A DNA stretch of 47,504 bases. Origin: JBPRGG01 sp051418075. GTDB lineage: Bacteria > Bacteroidota > Bacteroidia > Cytophagales > Cyclobacteriaceae. A model generated the notes under the pieces. The model was not told the DNA's origin, ran no database searches, and was given only the letters and a program-made list of their open reading frames with translations. Each line of letters opens with the position of its first letter. The first letter of the stretch is position 1. Shown here piece by piece: positions 25,598 to 33,605 of the stretch. The stretch is from contig JBPRGG010000137.1 of the NCBI GenBank assembly GCA_051418075.1, forward strand, positions 1 through 47,504. The letters run 5' to 3'. Made by a program: the position numbers and the translations under genes.

Positions 25598-27028
25598 ATG
25601 ATCATGAGTTTGAAAAATTTTAAATTTCGGGTAAGTTCATTGAAAATGCTGGCAGATACTTTTACCCCGGTAAGTATCTATCTGAATTTAAGAGATAAAT
25701 TTGCCAACAGCTTGTTGCTGGAAAGTTCTGACTATCATGGTACGGAAAATAGCTATTCCTATATATGTTTCGACCCGATCTCTCATTTTAAAGTCCAGCA
25801 GAATCACCTGAAAATTGAATGGCCCGATAGAACATGGCATAAAGAAGATGTATCCGATAAAAAAGCTGTGCTGCCCCTGTTTAAAGAATATGCAGCCTCT
25901 TTTCAGGTTCCTGATAACCAATACAAGTTTATCAGCAGTGGCCTGTTTGGTTATATGAATTATGATGCAGTGGAGTTTTTTGAGGATATTGAATTCAACG
26001 GTCAAACAGATCATGGATATGAAATTCCTGAAATTTACTATAGCATCTACCGATATATTATTGCGATTGACCACTTTAAGAATGAATTGACTATTTTTGA
26101 ACTTAATTTGGAGGACCAGGAAATTACGGATAACCTGGATTGGATCAGTACTTTAATTAAAAACAGAAGTTATCCCACCTATGAATTTGCTTTGGAGGGA
26201 GAAGAAACTTCTAATTGCAGCAATGAAGCCTATGTGGAGATGGTGAAAAATGGCATAGCCCATTGCCATCGGGGTGATGTAATACAAGTTGTCCTGTCGC
26301 GACGTTTTCAAAATAAATTTAAAGGGGATGAATTTAATGTTTACCGGATTCTTCGTTCTATTAATCCATCCCCTTATCTTTTCTACTTCGATTATGGCAG
26401 TTTCAAAATATTTGGCTCTTCTCCTGAGGCTCAGATCGTAATCAAGCAGGGGGAAGCCAGTATTTATCCTATTGCCGGCACATTCAGACGTACCGGCAAT
26501 GACAAGGAAGATGCAGCTCTGGCCAAAAAACTGTCGGATGATCCTAAGGAGAATGCGGAACATGTGATGCTGGTAGACCTGGCCCGCAATGACCTGAGCC
26601 GGAACAGCCATGAAGTAAAAGTGAGTACTTTTAAGGAGGTCCAGTATTATTCCCACGTGCTCCATCTGGTATCAAAAGTGAGTGGACAACTGACGGAGGA
26701 TGTTTCACCAGTTCAATTGGTGGCCGATACGTTTCCTGCCGGCACTCTTTCCGGAGCGCCTAAATACAAGGCTATGGAATTGATCAACCGCTATGAAAAC
26801 ATGAGGCGGGGTTACTATGGCGGTGCCATCGGTTATATGGGATTTAAAGGCGATTTCAATCATGCTATTATGATCCGTTCCTTTTTAAGTAAAAACAATC
26901 AGCTTTACTACCAGGCGGGGGCAGGAATAGTAGCTAAGTCTGAACCTGAAAATGAGCTTCAGGAGGTGAATAACAAACTGGCAGCATTAAGAAGAGCCCT
27001 GCAACTGGCTTCTAAAGTAAAGGCTTAA
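25598..27028 (+). CDS. trpE: Anthranilate synthase component I
   Basis: TrpE converts chorismate and ammonia (from TrpG) to anthranilate, the first committed step to tryptophan. About 476 residues from the ATG at 25598; the ATG at 25604 is also possible, and an upstream TTG at 25586 seems unlikely. Near residue 40 the sequence LLESSDY contains the LLES motif that forms the tryptophan feedback site in characterised TrpE proteins, so end-product inhibition is expected. The chorismate-binding domain shows RGDVIQVVLSRRF, PIAGTFRRTG, VDLARNDLSR, FPAGTLSGAPK and GAIGYMGF, all typical. It is the first structural gene behind two attenuators, and trpG follows 16 bases downstream. Confidence 0.97.
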   Translation: MIMSLKNFKFRVSSLKMLADTFTPVSIYLNLRDKFANSLLLESSDYHGTENSYSYICFDPISHFKVQQNHLKIEWPDRTWHKEDVSDKKAVLPLFKEYAASFQVPDNQYKFISSGLFGYMNYDAVEFFEDIEFNGQTDHGYEIPEIYYSIYRYIIAIDHFKNELTIFELNLEDQEITDNLDWISTLIKNRSYPTYEFALEGEETSNCSNEAYVEMVKNGIAHCHRGDVIQVVLSRRFQNKFKGDEFNVYRILRSINPSPYLFYFDYGSFKIFGSSPEAQIVIKQGEASIYPIAGTFRRTGNDKEDAALAKKLSDDPKENAEHVMLVDLARNDLSRNSHEVKVSTFKEVQYYSHVLHLVSKVSGQLTEDVSPVQLVADTFPAGTLSGAPKYKAMELINRYENMRRGYYGGAIGYMGFKGDFNHAIMIRSFLSKNNQLYYQAGAGIVAKSEPENELQEVNNKLAALRRALQLASKVKA

Positions 27029-27044
27029 ACATTTAAATCACATT

Positions 27045-27617
27045 ATGAAGATACTTGTTTTAGATAATTACGACTCATTTACCTACAACCTGGTACATAT
27101 GATCAAAGAATTGGGATTCGGAGATCAGATGGAGATCTACCGGAACGATAAGATTGACCTGGAACAGGTAAACAGGTATGATAAGATCATGCTTTCCCCC
27201 GGACCGGGTATACCAGAAGAAGCTGGTATCATGCCTGAATTGATCAGGCAATATGGATCCGGTAAAAGCATTTTAGGGGTTTGCCTGGGCCATCAGGCGG
27301 TAGCTGAAGCTTATGGAGCCAGGCTTTTAAATATGCCCAAGGTGTTGCATGGTATCGCTAATAAAGCTATAGTATTACAAAATGATGAATTGTTGTTTCA
27401 GGATGTTCCTGATAATTTCTTGGTTTGTCGCTATCATTCCTGGACTGTAGTGCCGGAATCAGTAAACGGTGATCTTGAAATTACAGCCCGTGATGAGGAA
27501 AATCATGTGCTGGCCATCAGACATAAGCATTATGATGTAAGAGGGGTTCAGTTTCATCCGGAATCTATTTTAACAGAACATGGTATGAAGATGATCGATA
27601 ATTGGTTGCGGAAGTAA
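27045..27617 (+). CDS. trpG: Anthranilate synthase component II (glutamine amidotransferase)
   Basis: The 190-residue class I glutamine amidotransferase supplies ammonia from glutamine to TrpE. It has the nucleophile Cys80 in LGVCLGHQAVAE, and His171 and Glu173 in VQFHPESILTEHG complete the triad. The start VLDNYDSFTYNLVH is typical of TrpG/PabA. Its position next to trpE shows it serves tryptophan synthesis, though TrpG can be shared with folate synthesis in genomes lacking pabA. It is not fused to trpD here. The next 400 bases hold a broken GxxExxY gene before trpD resumes the operon. Confidence 0.96.
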   Translation: MKILVLDNYDSFTYNLVHMIKELGFGDQMEIYRNDKIDLEQVNRYDKIMLSPGPGIPEEAGIMPELIRQYGSGKSILGVCLGHQAVAEAYGARLLNMPKVLHGIANKAIVLQNDELLFQDVPDNFLVCRYHSWTVVPESVNGDLEITARDEENHVLAIRHKHYDVRGVQFHPESILTEHGMKMIDNWLRK

Positions 27618-27626
27618 TAGCAATAG

Positions 27627-27986
27627 GCAGAAATTGTAGTGGATGCTGCTTGCCATGTTCATAAAGATATTGGCCCCGGTTTACTTGAATCAGCCTATAA
27701 AGAGTGTTTGTATTACGAATTGAAGGAAAGAGAAATGAATGTGTTAATGGAAGTTGGATTGCCACTGGTGTATAAAAATCTGCATTTAGATTGTAGATAT
27801 CGATTAGACCTTTGGGTAGAAAAAAAGTGATTGTGGAGGTTAAAACAGTAGAGACTTTAAAAGATGTACACCTGACCCAGATATTAAACTTGTTTAAAAC
27901 TGACAAATTGCAAATTAGGATTATTAATGAATTTCAAGTAAAATTTAAAAAAAAATGGAATCAAAAGGGTCGTCAACAACCATTAA
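27627..27986 (+). pseudogene. Frameshifted GxxExxY-family gene inside the trp operon
   Basis: The first part, AEIVVDAACHVHKDIGPGLLE, then SAYKECLYYEL and LDCRYRLDLWVEKK, matches the GxxExxY family closely. The frame then ends at TGA 27828-27830. The family sequence continues in the -1 frame (VIVEVKTVETLKDVHLTQIL, then IINEFQVKF) and returns to the original frame after a second A-run with KNGIKRVVNNH and stop at 27984-27986. The two shifts fall at runs of seven A (27820-27826) and nine A (27947-27955); one A more and one A fewer would restore about 115 residues. An in-frame TAG at 27624-27626 leaves no normal ATG. Probably a pseudogene or two homopolymer sequencing errors. The family's function is unknown. 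Confidence 0.8.
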
Positions 27987-27987
27987 A

Positions 27988-28012
27988 TCTTTGCGATTCT
28001 TTGCTTCTTTGC
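27988..28012 (+). repeat. Short degenerate tandem repeat (TTCTTTGC)
   Basis: Directly after the GxxExxY stop the bases read TCTTTGCGA, TTCTTTGC, TTCTTTGC, three copies of an 8-9-base unit. I recall CTTTGCG-rich tandem units often lying next to GxxExxY genes in other genomes, but cannot verify this here. It ends 16 bases before the trpD start. Confidence 0.5.
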
Positions 28013-28028
28013 AATTAAACTTAAAAGC

Positions 28029-29018
28029 ATGAAAGAAATACTCAACAACCTGTTCGAACATAAATCTCTGGATAAGCAAACAGCCAAGGAAATATTGATC
28101 AACCTGGCTCAGGGTAAGTATAATAACTCCCAGGTAGCGGCATTTTTAACTGTCTACCTGATGCGAAGTATCACTGTGGAGGAATTGGAAGGATTCCGCG
28201 AAGCCATGCTTGAGCTATGTATCGCTGTCGATTTATCTGATTATGATATTATGGATTTGTGTGGTACCGGAGGAGATGGAAAAGATACCTTTAATATTTC
28301 CACCCTATCCTCATTTATCGTAGCCGGTGCAGGTCAAATGGTAGCCAAACATGGCAACAACGGCGTTTCTTCCACCTGTGGCTCCTCTAATTTACTGGCA
28401 TTTCTGGGTTATGAATTTACCAATGAAAGAGAACAACTGGTAAGAAACCTGGAGGAATCTGGTATTTGTTTTATGCACGCTCCCCTGTTTCACCCTGCCA
28501 TGAAAAATGTAGCACCCATCCGTAAAGAACTGGGGGTAAAGACATTTTTCAATATGCTTGGTCCCATGGTTAATCCAGGATTTCCTCATAAGCAATTGGT
28601 GGGCGTTTTCAGCCTGGATTTAAGTCGTTTATATGGCTATTTGTATCAGCAAATTGATAAACAATTTGTGATCTTACATTCCCTGGATGGCTATGATGAG
28701 ATCTCCCTGACCGGAGGCTTTAAAATATTAACCAATCAGGGTGAAAGGATTTTGTTCCCGGAAGATCTGGGCCTAGCCAGGGTCAGGCCTGAGGAATTAT
28801 CCGGAGGAAAGACAGTTGAAGCATCGGCAAAAATCTTTCTGGATATTTTACAGGGGCAGGGAAACCAAGCCCAAAACCAGGTAGCCATTGCCAATGCTGG
28901 CATGGCCTTGTATTGTGGAAATCAGCAGATATCCCTATCAGATGCGTTGGCCCGGGCCAGAGAGTCTCTGGAATCAGGGAGGGCTTATGATACCTTTAAG
29001 AAATTTTTAAACCAATAA
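28029..29018 (+). CDS. trpD: Anthranilate phosphoribosyltransferase
   Basis: TrpD transfers phosphoribose from PRPP to anthranilate, step two of the pathway. The 329-residue protein has the PRPP/magnesium motif LCGTGGDGKDTFNIST, the anthranilate-binding VAKHGNNGVSSTCGSSNLL and the dimer-type N-terminal helical domain. ARALESL-like C-terminal sequence (LARARESLESGRAYDTF) is normal. Minor deviation: NNGVSS for the more usual NRSVSS, a variation I associate with Bacteroidota. The ATG lies 42 bases after the GxxExxY remnant and 9 bases before trpC, so operon structure is kept despite the insertion. Confidence 0.95.
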   Translation: MKEILNNLFEHKSLDKQTAKEILINLAQGKYNNSQVAAFLTVYLMRSITVEELEGFREAMLELCIAVDLSDYDIMDLCGTGGDGKDTFNISTLSSFIVAGAGQMVAKHGNNGVSSTCGSSNLLAFLGYEFTNEREQLVRNLEESGICFMHAPLFHPAMKNVAPIRKELGVKTFFNMLGPMVNPGFPHKQLVGVFSLDLSRLYGYLYQQIDKQFVILHSLDGYDEISLTGGFKILTNQGERILFPEDLGLARVRPEELSGGKTVEASAKIFLDILQGQGNQAQNQVAIANAGMALYCGNQQISLSDALARARESLESGRAYDTFKKFLNQ

Positions 29019-29027
29019 AACAACCCA

Positions 29028-29843
29028 ATGAGTATTCTGGAAAAGATAATTACGGCTAAACAGCAGGAAGTGGAAGAAAAAAAGAGCTTATACCCGGTAA
29101 AACTACTGGAACAAAGCATTTATTTTCCTACCCGGACAGTTTCCCTGAAAAAATACCTGCTAAGGCCGGATAAACATGGAATTATTGCAGAAATTAAGCG
29201 AAAATCACCATCAAAGGGTATTATAAATGCCTATATTTCGGTGGAAAGAACCTCAATTGGTTATATGCAGGCTGGTGCATCTGCTTTGTCTATCCTTACT
29301 GACAAGACATTTTTCGGTGGATCTAATGAGGACCTGAAGACTGCCAGGAAATTCAATTTTTGTCCCATTCTGCGAAAAGATTTTATCATTGATCCCTATC
29401 AGATCGTAGAAGCTAAATCTATCGGCGCAGATGCCATTTTATTGATAGCTGCTGCCTTAACTCCGACAAAAATAAAGGAATTAGCTGGTTTTGCTCACTC
29501 TTTAGGATTGGAAGTGTTGATGGAAGTACATGATCAAACAGAGCTTCTGGATAACCTCACTGATCAGATAGACCTGATAGGAGTAAACAACCGAAATCTT
29601 AATACCTTTGAAGTTCAGGTGGAAACCTCTTTGAACCTGGTATCAATGATCCCGGATGATTTTGTCAAAGTATCAGAAAGTGGGATCAGCCAACCTGAAA
29701 CCATCATCAGGTTGCAAAAGGCTGGCTTCCAGGGGTTTTTAATGGGAGAGTACTTTATGCATCATAGTCGACCGGAAAAGGTATGCATGAATTTTATCGA
29801 AGATCTCAAATCTCTTAAGGAAGATAATAAGCAAAAGGCCTGA
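29028..29843 (+). CDS. trpC: Indole-3-glycerol phosphate synthase
   Basis: TrpC closes the pyrrole ring of indole from CdRP, releasing CO2. The 271-residue TIM barrel shows the family order: GIIAEIKRKSPSKG (catalytic Glu and Lys), ALSILTDKTFFGGS, ILRKDFIIDPYQ (catalytic Lys), ADAILLIAAAL, LMEVHD, IGVNNRNLNTFEV and VSESGI. It is monofunctional, not fused with TrpF as in enteric bacteria; trpF follows as a separate gene 4 bases downstream. Length is normal. No irregularity seen. Confidence 0.96.
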   Translation: MSILEKIITAKQQEVEEKKSLYPVKLLEQSIYFPTRTVSLKKYLLRPDKHGIIAEIKRKSPSKGIINAYISVERTSIGYMQAGASALSILTDKTFFGGSNEDLKTARKFNFCPILRKDFIIDPYQIVEAKSIGADAILLIAAALTPTKIKELAGFAHSLGLEVLMEVHDQTELLDNLTDQIDLIGVNNRNLNTFEVQVETSLNLVSMIPDDFVKVSESGISQPETIIRLQKAGFQGFLMGEYFMHHSRPEKVCMNFIEDLKSLKEDNKQKA

Positions 29844-29847
29844 GTAA

Positions 29848-30501
29848 ATGGAATTGAAGCTGAAAATATGCGGTATGAAATACCCGGAAAATATCCGGGA
29901 AATAATAGCTTATCAGCCTGACTTTCTCGGCTTTATTTTTTATCCAAAGTCACCAAGGTTCGTGGATCAGCTGGATATTGCTCAAGTGCTAAAGCATAGG
30001 GGGCAAAGAGTAAGTACCACGGGTGTTTTTGTAAATAGTCCGGTGGAAGAGGTATTAAGTATTGCAGCTAAAAATCAACTGGATGTAGTGCAGTTACATG
30101 GGCAGGAATCAGCAGCATCATGTGCTGTGTTCAAAAAGGCCGGATTACAGGTGATCAAAGTATTTTCAGTAAATGATCATTTTGATTGGCAAATTACCCG
30201 CCCCTATGAAACAGTGGCAGATTATTTTCTGTTTGATACCAAGACTGAGCTGCATGGCGGCTCGGGAAAGACATTTAATTGGTCAGTACTAAGTAAGTAT
30301 AACAATCAGGTGCCTTTTTTTCTGAGTGGAGGCCTGGATCTGAAAAATATTGACCAGGTTAGTATCCTGAAGGACCTGAATATTTTCGGGCTTGATATTA
30401 ATAGCCGGTTTGAAATCCGGCCTGGCTGGAAAGATCCTGGATTGATCGGGCAGTTAGTGGATGAATTGCAAAGGTTAGACTATATAAAGAAAAAAATATG
30501 A
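29848..30501 (+). CDS. trpF: Phosphoribosylanthranilate isomerase
   Basis: TrpF isomerises phosphoribosylanthranilate to CdRP. The 217-residue barrel has the catalytic Cys in LKICGMKYPENI, the phosphate-binding DFLGFIFYPKSPRFV, VQLHGQES and FLSGGLDLKNI, and ends with the catalytic-loop region FGLDINSRFEIRPGWKD; the usual GVDVNSGVE is modified to GLDINSRFE, with the aspartate retained. The start lies 4 bases after trpC, and the stop overlaps the trpB start by 4 bases. Enzyme order TrpC before TrpF in separate genes fits other Bacteroidota operons as I know them. Confidence 0.95.
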   Translation: MELKLKICGMKYPENIREIIAYQPDFLGFIFYPKSPRFVDQLDIAQVLKHRGQRVSTTGVFVNSPVEEVLSIAAKNQLDVVQLHGQESAASCAVFKKAGLQVIKVFSVNDHFDWQITRPYETVADYFLFDTKTELHGGSGKTFNWSVLSKYNNQVPFFLSGGLDLKNIDQVSILKDLNIFGLDINSRFEIRPGWKDPGLIGQLVDELQRLDYIKKKI

Positions 30502-31682
30502 TGAAATTTGATGTTGATGAACGTGGTTATTATGGAAATTATGGTGGGGCCTATATTCCTGAAATGTTATACCCCAACATAGATGAACTAAAACAAAAAT
30601 ACCTGGAGATCATCCATGATCCTTCCTTTCAGCAAGAATTTTGGTACTTGCTGGAAAATTATGTTGGCCGGCCTACCCCTTTGTACCTGGCCCAGCGACT
30701 TTCTGAAAAGTATCAGGCCAAAATTTACCTGAAGCGTGAAGACCTTACCCATACAGGAGCTCATAAAATAAACAATACCATTGGGCAGATCATCCTGGCT
30801 AAAAGGTTGGGTAAACAAAAGATTATTGCAGAAACCGGAGCAGGACAACATGGTGTAGCCACAGCCACTGTCTGTGCATTAATGGGAATGGAATGTGTGA
30901 TATATATGGGCAAAATTGATATGGAAAGGCAAAGGCCGAATGTGGAGCGAATGAAGATCCTGGGGGCCCGGGTTTATCCGGCTTTAAGTGGTAGTCAGAC
31001 CCTCAAAGATGCTACCAATGAAGCTATGAGGCACTGGATCAATCACCCGGTAGACACCCATTATATTATTGGTTCAGTGATCGGACCCCATCCCTATCCG
31101 GATATGGTAACCAGGTTCCAGTCAGTGATCAGTGAAGAAATAAAAAAGCAGCTCCAACAACATGAAGGCCGGGAAAATCCGGATTATATTTTAGCCTGTG
31201 TAGGTGGTGGTAGTAATGCGGCCGGAGCGTTTTACCATTACCTGAATCAGCCTGAGGTGCAATTAGTGGCTGTGGAAGCTGCTGGCCGGGGCATAGACTC
31301 AGGAGAATCTGCGGCCACCACCATTTTAGGTAAACAAGGTGTTTTACATGGCAGTAAAACCATTTTCATGCAAACTGAGGATGGGCAGGTTGTGGAGCCC
31401 TATTCTATTTCAGCTGGCCTGGATTATCCCGGAACAGGACCTATTCATGCCCATTTATTTGAAACAGGTAGGGCTATTTATTATAATGCCACTGACCAGG
31501 AAGCCATGGAAGCAGGCATCTTGCTTAGCCGCCTGGAAGGAATAATTCCGGCTATTGAGTCAGCCCATGCCCTGGCAGTACTGGAAAAAATGGAATTCAA
31601 ACCAGAAGATATTGTAGTGGTAAATCTTTCTGGCCGGGGTGATAAAGACCTGGAAACCTATATTAAGTGGGGGGGGTATTAA
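30498..31682 (+). CDS. trpB: Tryptophan synthase beta chain (TrpB1 type)
   Basis: TrpB condenses indole, channelled from TrpA, with serine to give tryptophan. The 394-residue PLP enzyme has the Schiff-base Lys90 in HTGAHKINNTIGQ, the AETGAGQHGVA loop, the phosphate-binding VGGGSNAAG and the C-terminal VVNLSGRGDKD. NYGGAYIPEML at the N-terminus is typical of TrpB1, which works in complex with TrpA; trpA follows directly. This contrasts with the TrpB2-type gene at 23693-25054, so the genome encodes both classes within 6 kb. The start overlaps trpF by 4 bases. Confidence 0.97.
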   Translation: MMKFDVDERGYYGNYGGAYIPEMLYPNIDELKQKYLEIIHDPSFQQEFWYLLENYVGRPTPLYLAQRLSEKYQAKIYLKREDLTHTGAHKINNTIGQIILAKRLGKQKIIAETGAGQHGVATATVCALMGMECVIYMGKIDMERQRPNVERMKILGARVYPALSGSQTLKDATNEAMRHWINHPVDTHYIIGSVIGPHPYPDMVTRFQSVISEEIKKQLQQHEGRENPDYILACVGGGSNAAGAFYHYLNQPEVQLVAVEAAGRGIDSGESAATTILGKQGVLHGSKTIFMQTEDGQVVEPYSISAGLDYPGTGPIHAHLFETGRAIYYNATDQEAMEAGILLSRLEGIIPAIESAHALAVLEKMEFKPEDIVVVNLSGRGDKDLETYIKWGGY

Positions 31683-31741
31683 CAAAAAATACCAGGTAAA
31701 ATTTGATCAAAAGTTGTAAAAAAGCTAATCCAATAAAAAAT

Positions 31742-32536
31742 ATGTCAGCAACAGTAACTGAAAACCGCATTGAGCAGGTTTTTAAGAAGAAGAAGGCAAA
31801 TATATTGTCAGTTTATTTCACAGCTGGTTTTCCCCGGCTGGATGATACCGTACCCATCATGAACCATTTGCAGGAAGGAGGGGCTGATATGATAGAAATT
31901 GGTATCCCTTTTTCCGATCCTATGGCTGATGGTCCCACTATACAAGAAAGTAACCAGGCTGCCCTGGCTAATGGAATGACCTTGAATAAACTTTTTGAGC
32001 AACTGCAGCAGGTAAGAGCCTCCCTGGATATTCCGATTATCCTGATGGGTTATTTTAACCCGGTTTTGCAGTATGGCCTGGAGAAATTTGGTCGTAAGTG
32101 CGAGGAATGTGGTGTAGACGGATTGATTATTCCGGATCTGCCTATGCAGGACTACCTGGATCTGTATAAAGCACAATTTGATCAGTTTGGCTTATACAAT
32201 ATTTTTCTGATTACCCCCCAAACTTCACCGGAGCGGATCAGATTAATTGATGAAAATTCCCATGGATTTATTTATATGGTTTCCTCAGCCAGTATTACAG
32301 GGGCCAAAAGTGGAATTACACCGGATCAGATCAGGTATTTTGAAAGGGTTAGGGATATGCAGTTGAAAAATCCCACCTTGATTGGTTTTGGTATCTCTAA
32401 CCGGGAAACTTTTAATACTGCCAGCCAGTATGCAGCCGGAGCAATTATCGGCAGCGCATTTATTAAGGTACTGCAAAAAAGTACAAATTTGAAAAATGAT
32501 ATTATTGAATACATTAAAGCTGTAAAAGTGTTATGA
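31742..32536 (+). CDS. trpA: Tryptophan synthase alpha chain
   Basis: TrpA cleaves indole-3-glycerol phosphate to indole and glyceraldehyde-3-phosphate. From the ATG at 31742 the protein has 264 residues, the usual size; an upstream TTG at 31703 would add 13 residues with no family match. Catalytic Glu52 lies in DMIEIGIPFSDPMADGPT, which also contains Asp59. Other marks are LMGYFNPVLQYG, GLIIPDLPMQD, FLITPQTSPER, YMVSSASITGAKSG and the phosphate-binding IIGSAFIK. It ends with a 4-base overlap with the DAHP synthase gene. Confidence 0.96.
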   Translation: MSATVTENRIEQVFKKKKANILSVYFTAGFPRLDDTVPIMNHLQEGGADMIEIGIPFSDPMADGPTIQESNQAALANGMTLNKLFEQLQQVRASLDIPIILMGYFNPVLQYGLEKFGRKCEECGVDGLIIPDLPMQDYLDLYKAQFDQFGLYNIFLITPQTSPERIRLIDENSHGFIYMVSSASITGAKSGITPDQIRYFERVRDMQLKNPTLIGFGISNRETFNTASQYAAGAIIGSAFIKVLQKSTNLKNDIIEYIKAVKVL

Positions 32537-33543
32537 TCATTGAATTGGAAAAAGAAATCAAGCCGCAGGATAAATCGGCCATTATTGATAAAGTACTAAG
32601 CCTGAAATATAAAACCACCGAAGTGATCACCCAAAAGGGAAGTTATCTGATCAGCATCGGAAAAAATGAATTTGATATCCGGGAAGTCGGCTTTATGCCA
32701 GGTATCGTAGATATATTCAGGGTGTCGGATGATTATAAACTAGTCTCCCGAAAATGGAAAGTTAATCCTACCATCATTGATCTGGGCAACCAGGTAAAAA
32801 TTGAGGAAGGAGCCCTGGCTCTGATGGCTGGCCCCTGTTCCATAGAATCAGAGGCACAAATAAAGTCCACTTTAGATCACCTGGTGGAAAATCAGGTGAA
32901 AATCATGCGAGGTGGCGTGTATAAGCCACGAAGTTCGCCCTATTCTTTCCGGGGGTTGGGTATCGAAGGATTAAAAATGTGGCACCAACTGGCCCGTGCT
33001 GCCGGAATAAAAATTGTCAGTGAGGTGATGCAGGTTTCTCAGATTGAAGAAATGTATGATTATGTAGATATATATCAGGTAGGGGCCAGGAATACCCAGA
33101 ATTTCAACCTGCTGGATGAATTGGGGAAGGTAGATAAAGCAGTAATGATCAAAAGAGGCATTTCTGGTACTATTGATGAGTTGCTTTATTCAGCCGAATA
33201 TGTTTTTTCCGGAGGAAATGAAAAACTGATCCTGTGTGAAAGAGGTATCAGAACCTATGAAAGAGCGGCCCGTAATACACTGGATTTGAATGCCATTCCC
33301 ATTTTAAAAGAAAAAACCCATCTGCCGGTTGTGGCAGACCCTTCTCATGGTATTGGCATCAGAGATCATGTTGAGCCAATGGCGCTGGCCAGCATAATAG
33401 CCGGGGCCGATGGCGTGATCTATGAAACCCATCAAAAACCAGAAGAAGCCTTTTCTGACGGGCAGCAAACCCTTAATTTTGAAGAATCAGCTAACCTGGT
33501 CAGGAAAATGAGGATGGTTTATGATATAAGGGAAAAAATGTAA
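32533..33543 (+). CDS. aroF: 3-deoxy-7-phosphoheptulonate (DAHP) synthase, type I beta
   Basis: This enzyme makes DAHP from PEP and erythrose-4-phosphate, the first step of the shikimate pathway. The 336-residue protein has an N-terminal regulatory-type domain (about 1-70, ferredoxin-like) and a catalytic barrel with MAGPCSIES, MRGGVYKPRSSPYSFRGLG, YQVGARNTQNF, MIKRGISGT, LCERGIRTYE and VVADPSHGIG. That architecture matches the AroF-beta group known from Thermotoga, where the N-terminal domain mediates feedback by Phe or Tyr; which effector acts here is not readable. Its ATG overlaps the trpA stop, so its synthesis is tied to the trp operon. No chorismate mutase domain is fused. Confidence 0.93.
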   Translation: MIIELEKEIKPQDKSAIIDKVLSLKYKTTEVITQKGSYLISIGKNEFDIREVGFMPGIVDIFRVSDDYKLVSRKWKVNPTIIDLGNQVKIEEGALALMAGPCSIESEAQIKSTLDHLVENQVKIMRGGVYKPRSSPYSFRGLGIEGLKMWHQLARAAGIKIVSEVMQVSQIEEMYDYVDIYQVGARNTQNFNLLDELGKVDKAVMIKRGISGTIDELLYSAEYVFSGGNEKLILCERGIRTYERAARNTLDLNAIPILKEKTHLPVVADPSHGIGIRDHVEPMALASIIAGADGVIYETHQKPEEAFSDGQQTLNFEESANLVRKMRMVYDIREKM

Positions 33544-33557
33544 TGTTTTTTAATCCA

Positions 33558-33581
33558 GATAATGCATACAATGCATGTATC
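33558..33581 (+). repeat. Inverted repeat between aroF and hisH
   Basis: GATA-ATGCAT, a three-base ACA loop, then ATGCAT-G-TATC forms a ten-pair stem with one bulged G. No T-run follows, so it is not a standard terminator. It may be an mRNA stem or protein site in the 62-base gap. Confidence 0.45.
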
Positions 33582-33605
33582 TCATTTCTCAAATAATAGC
33601 ATTGA

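Noticed and set aside
27821..27827. Programmed -1 frameshift site (A-AAA-AAG) in the GxxExxY gene
   Set aside because: The phase is right, but the -1 frame must shift back at a second A-run to match the family, no clear downstream stimulatory structure was seen, and no normal start exists. Paired indels or sequencing errors explain it more simply.
27988..28012. CRISPR-like short repeats
   Set aside because: Units of 8-9 bases without spacers; not a CRISPR array. No other regularly spaced repeats were seen in the window.
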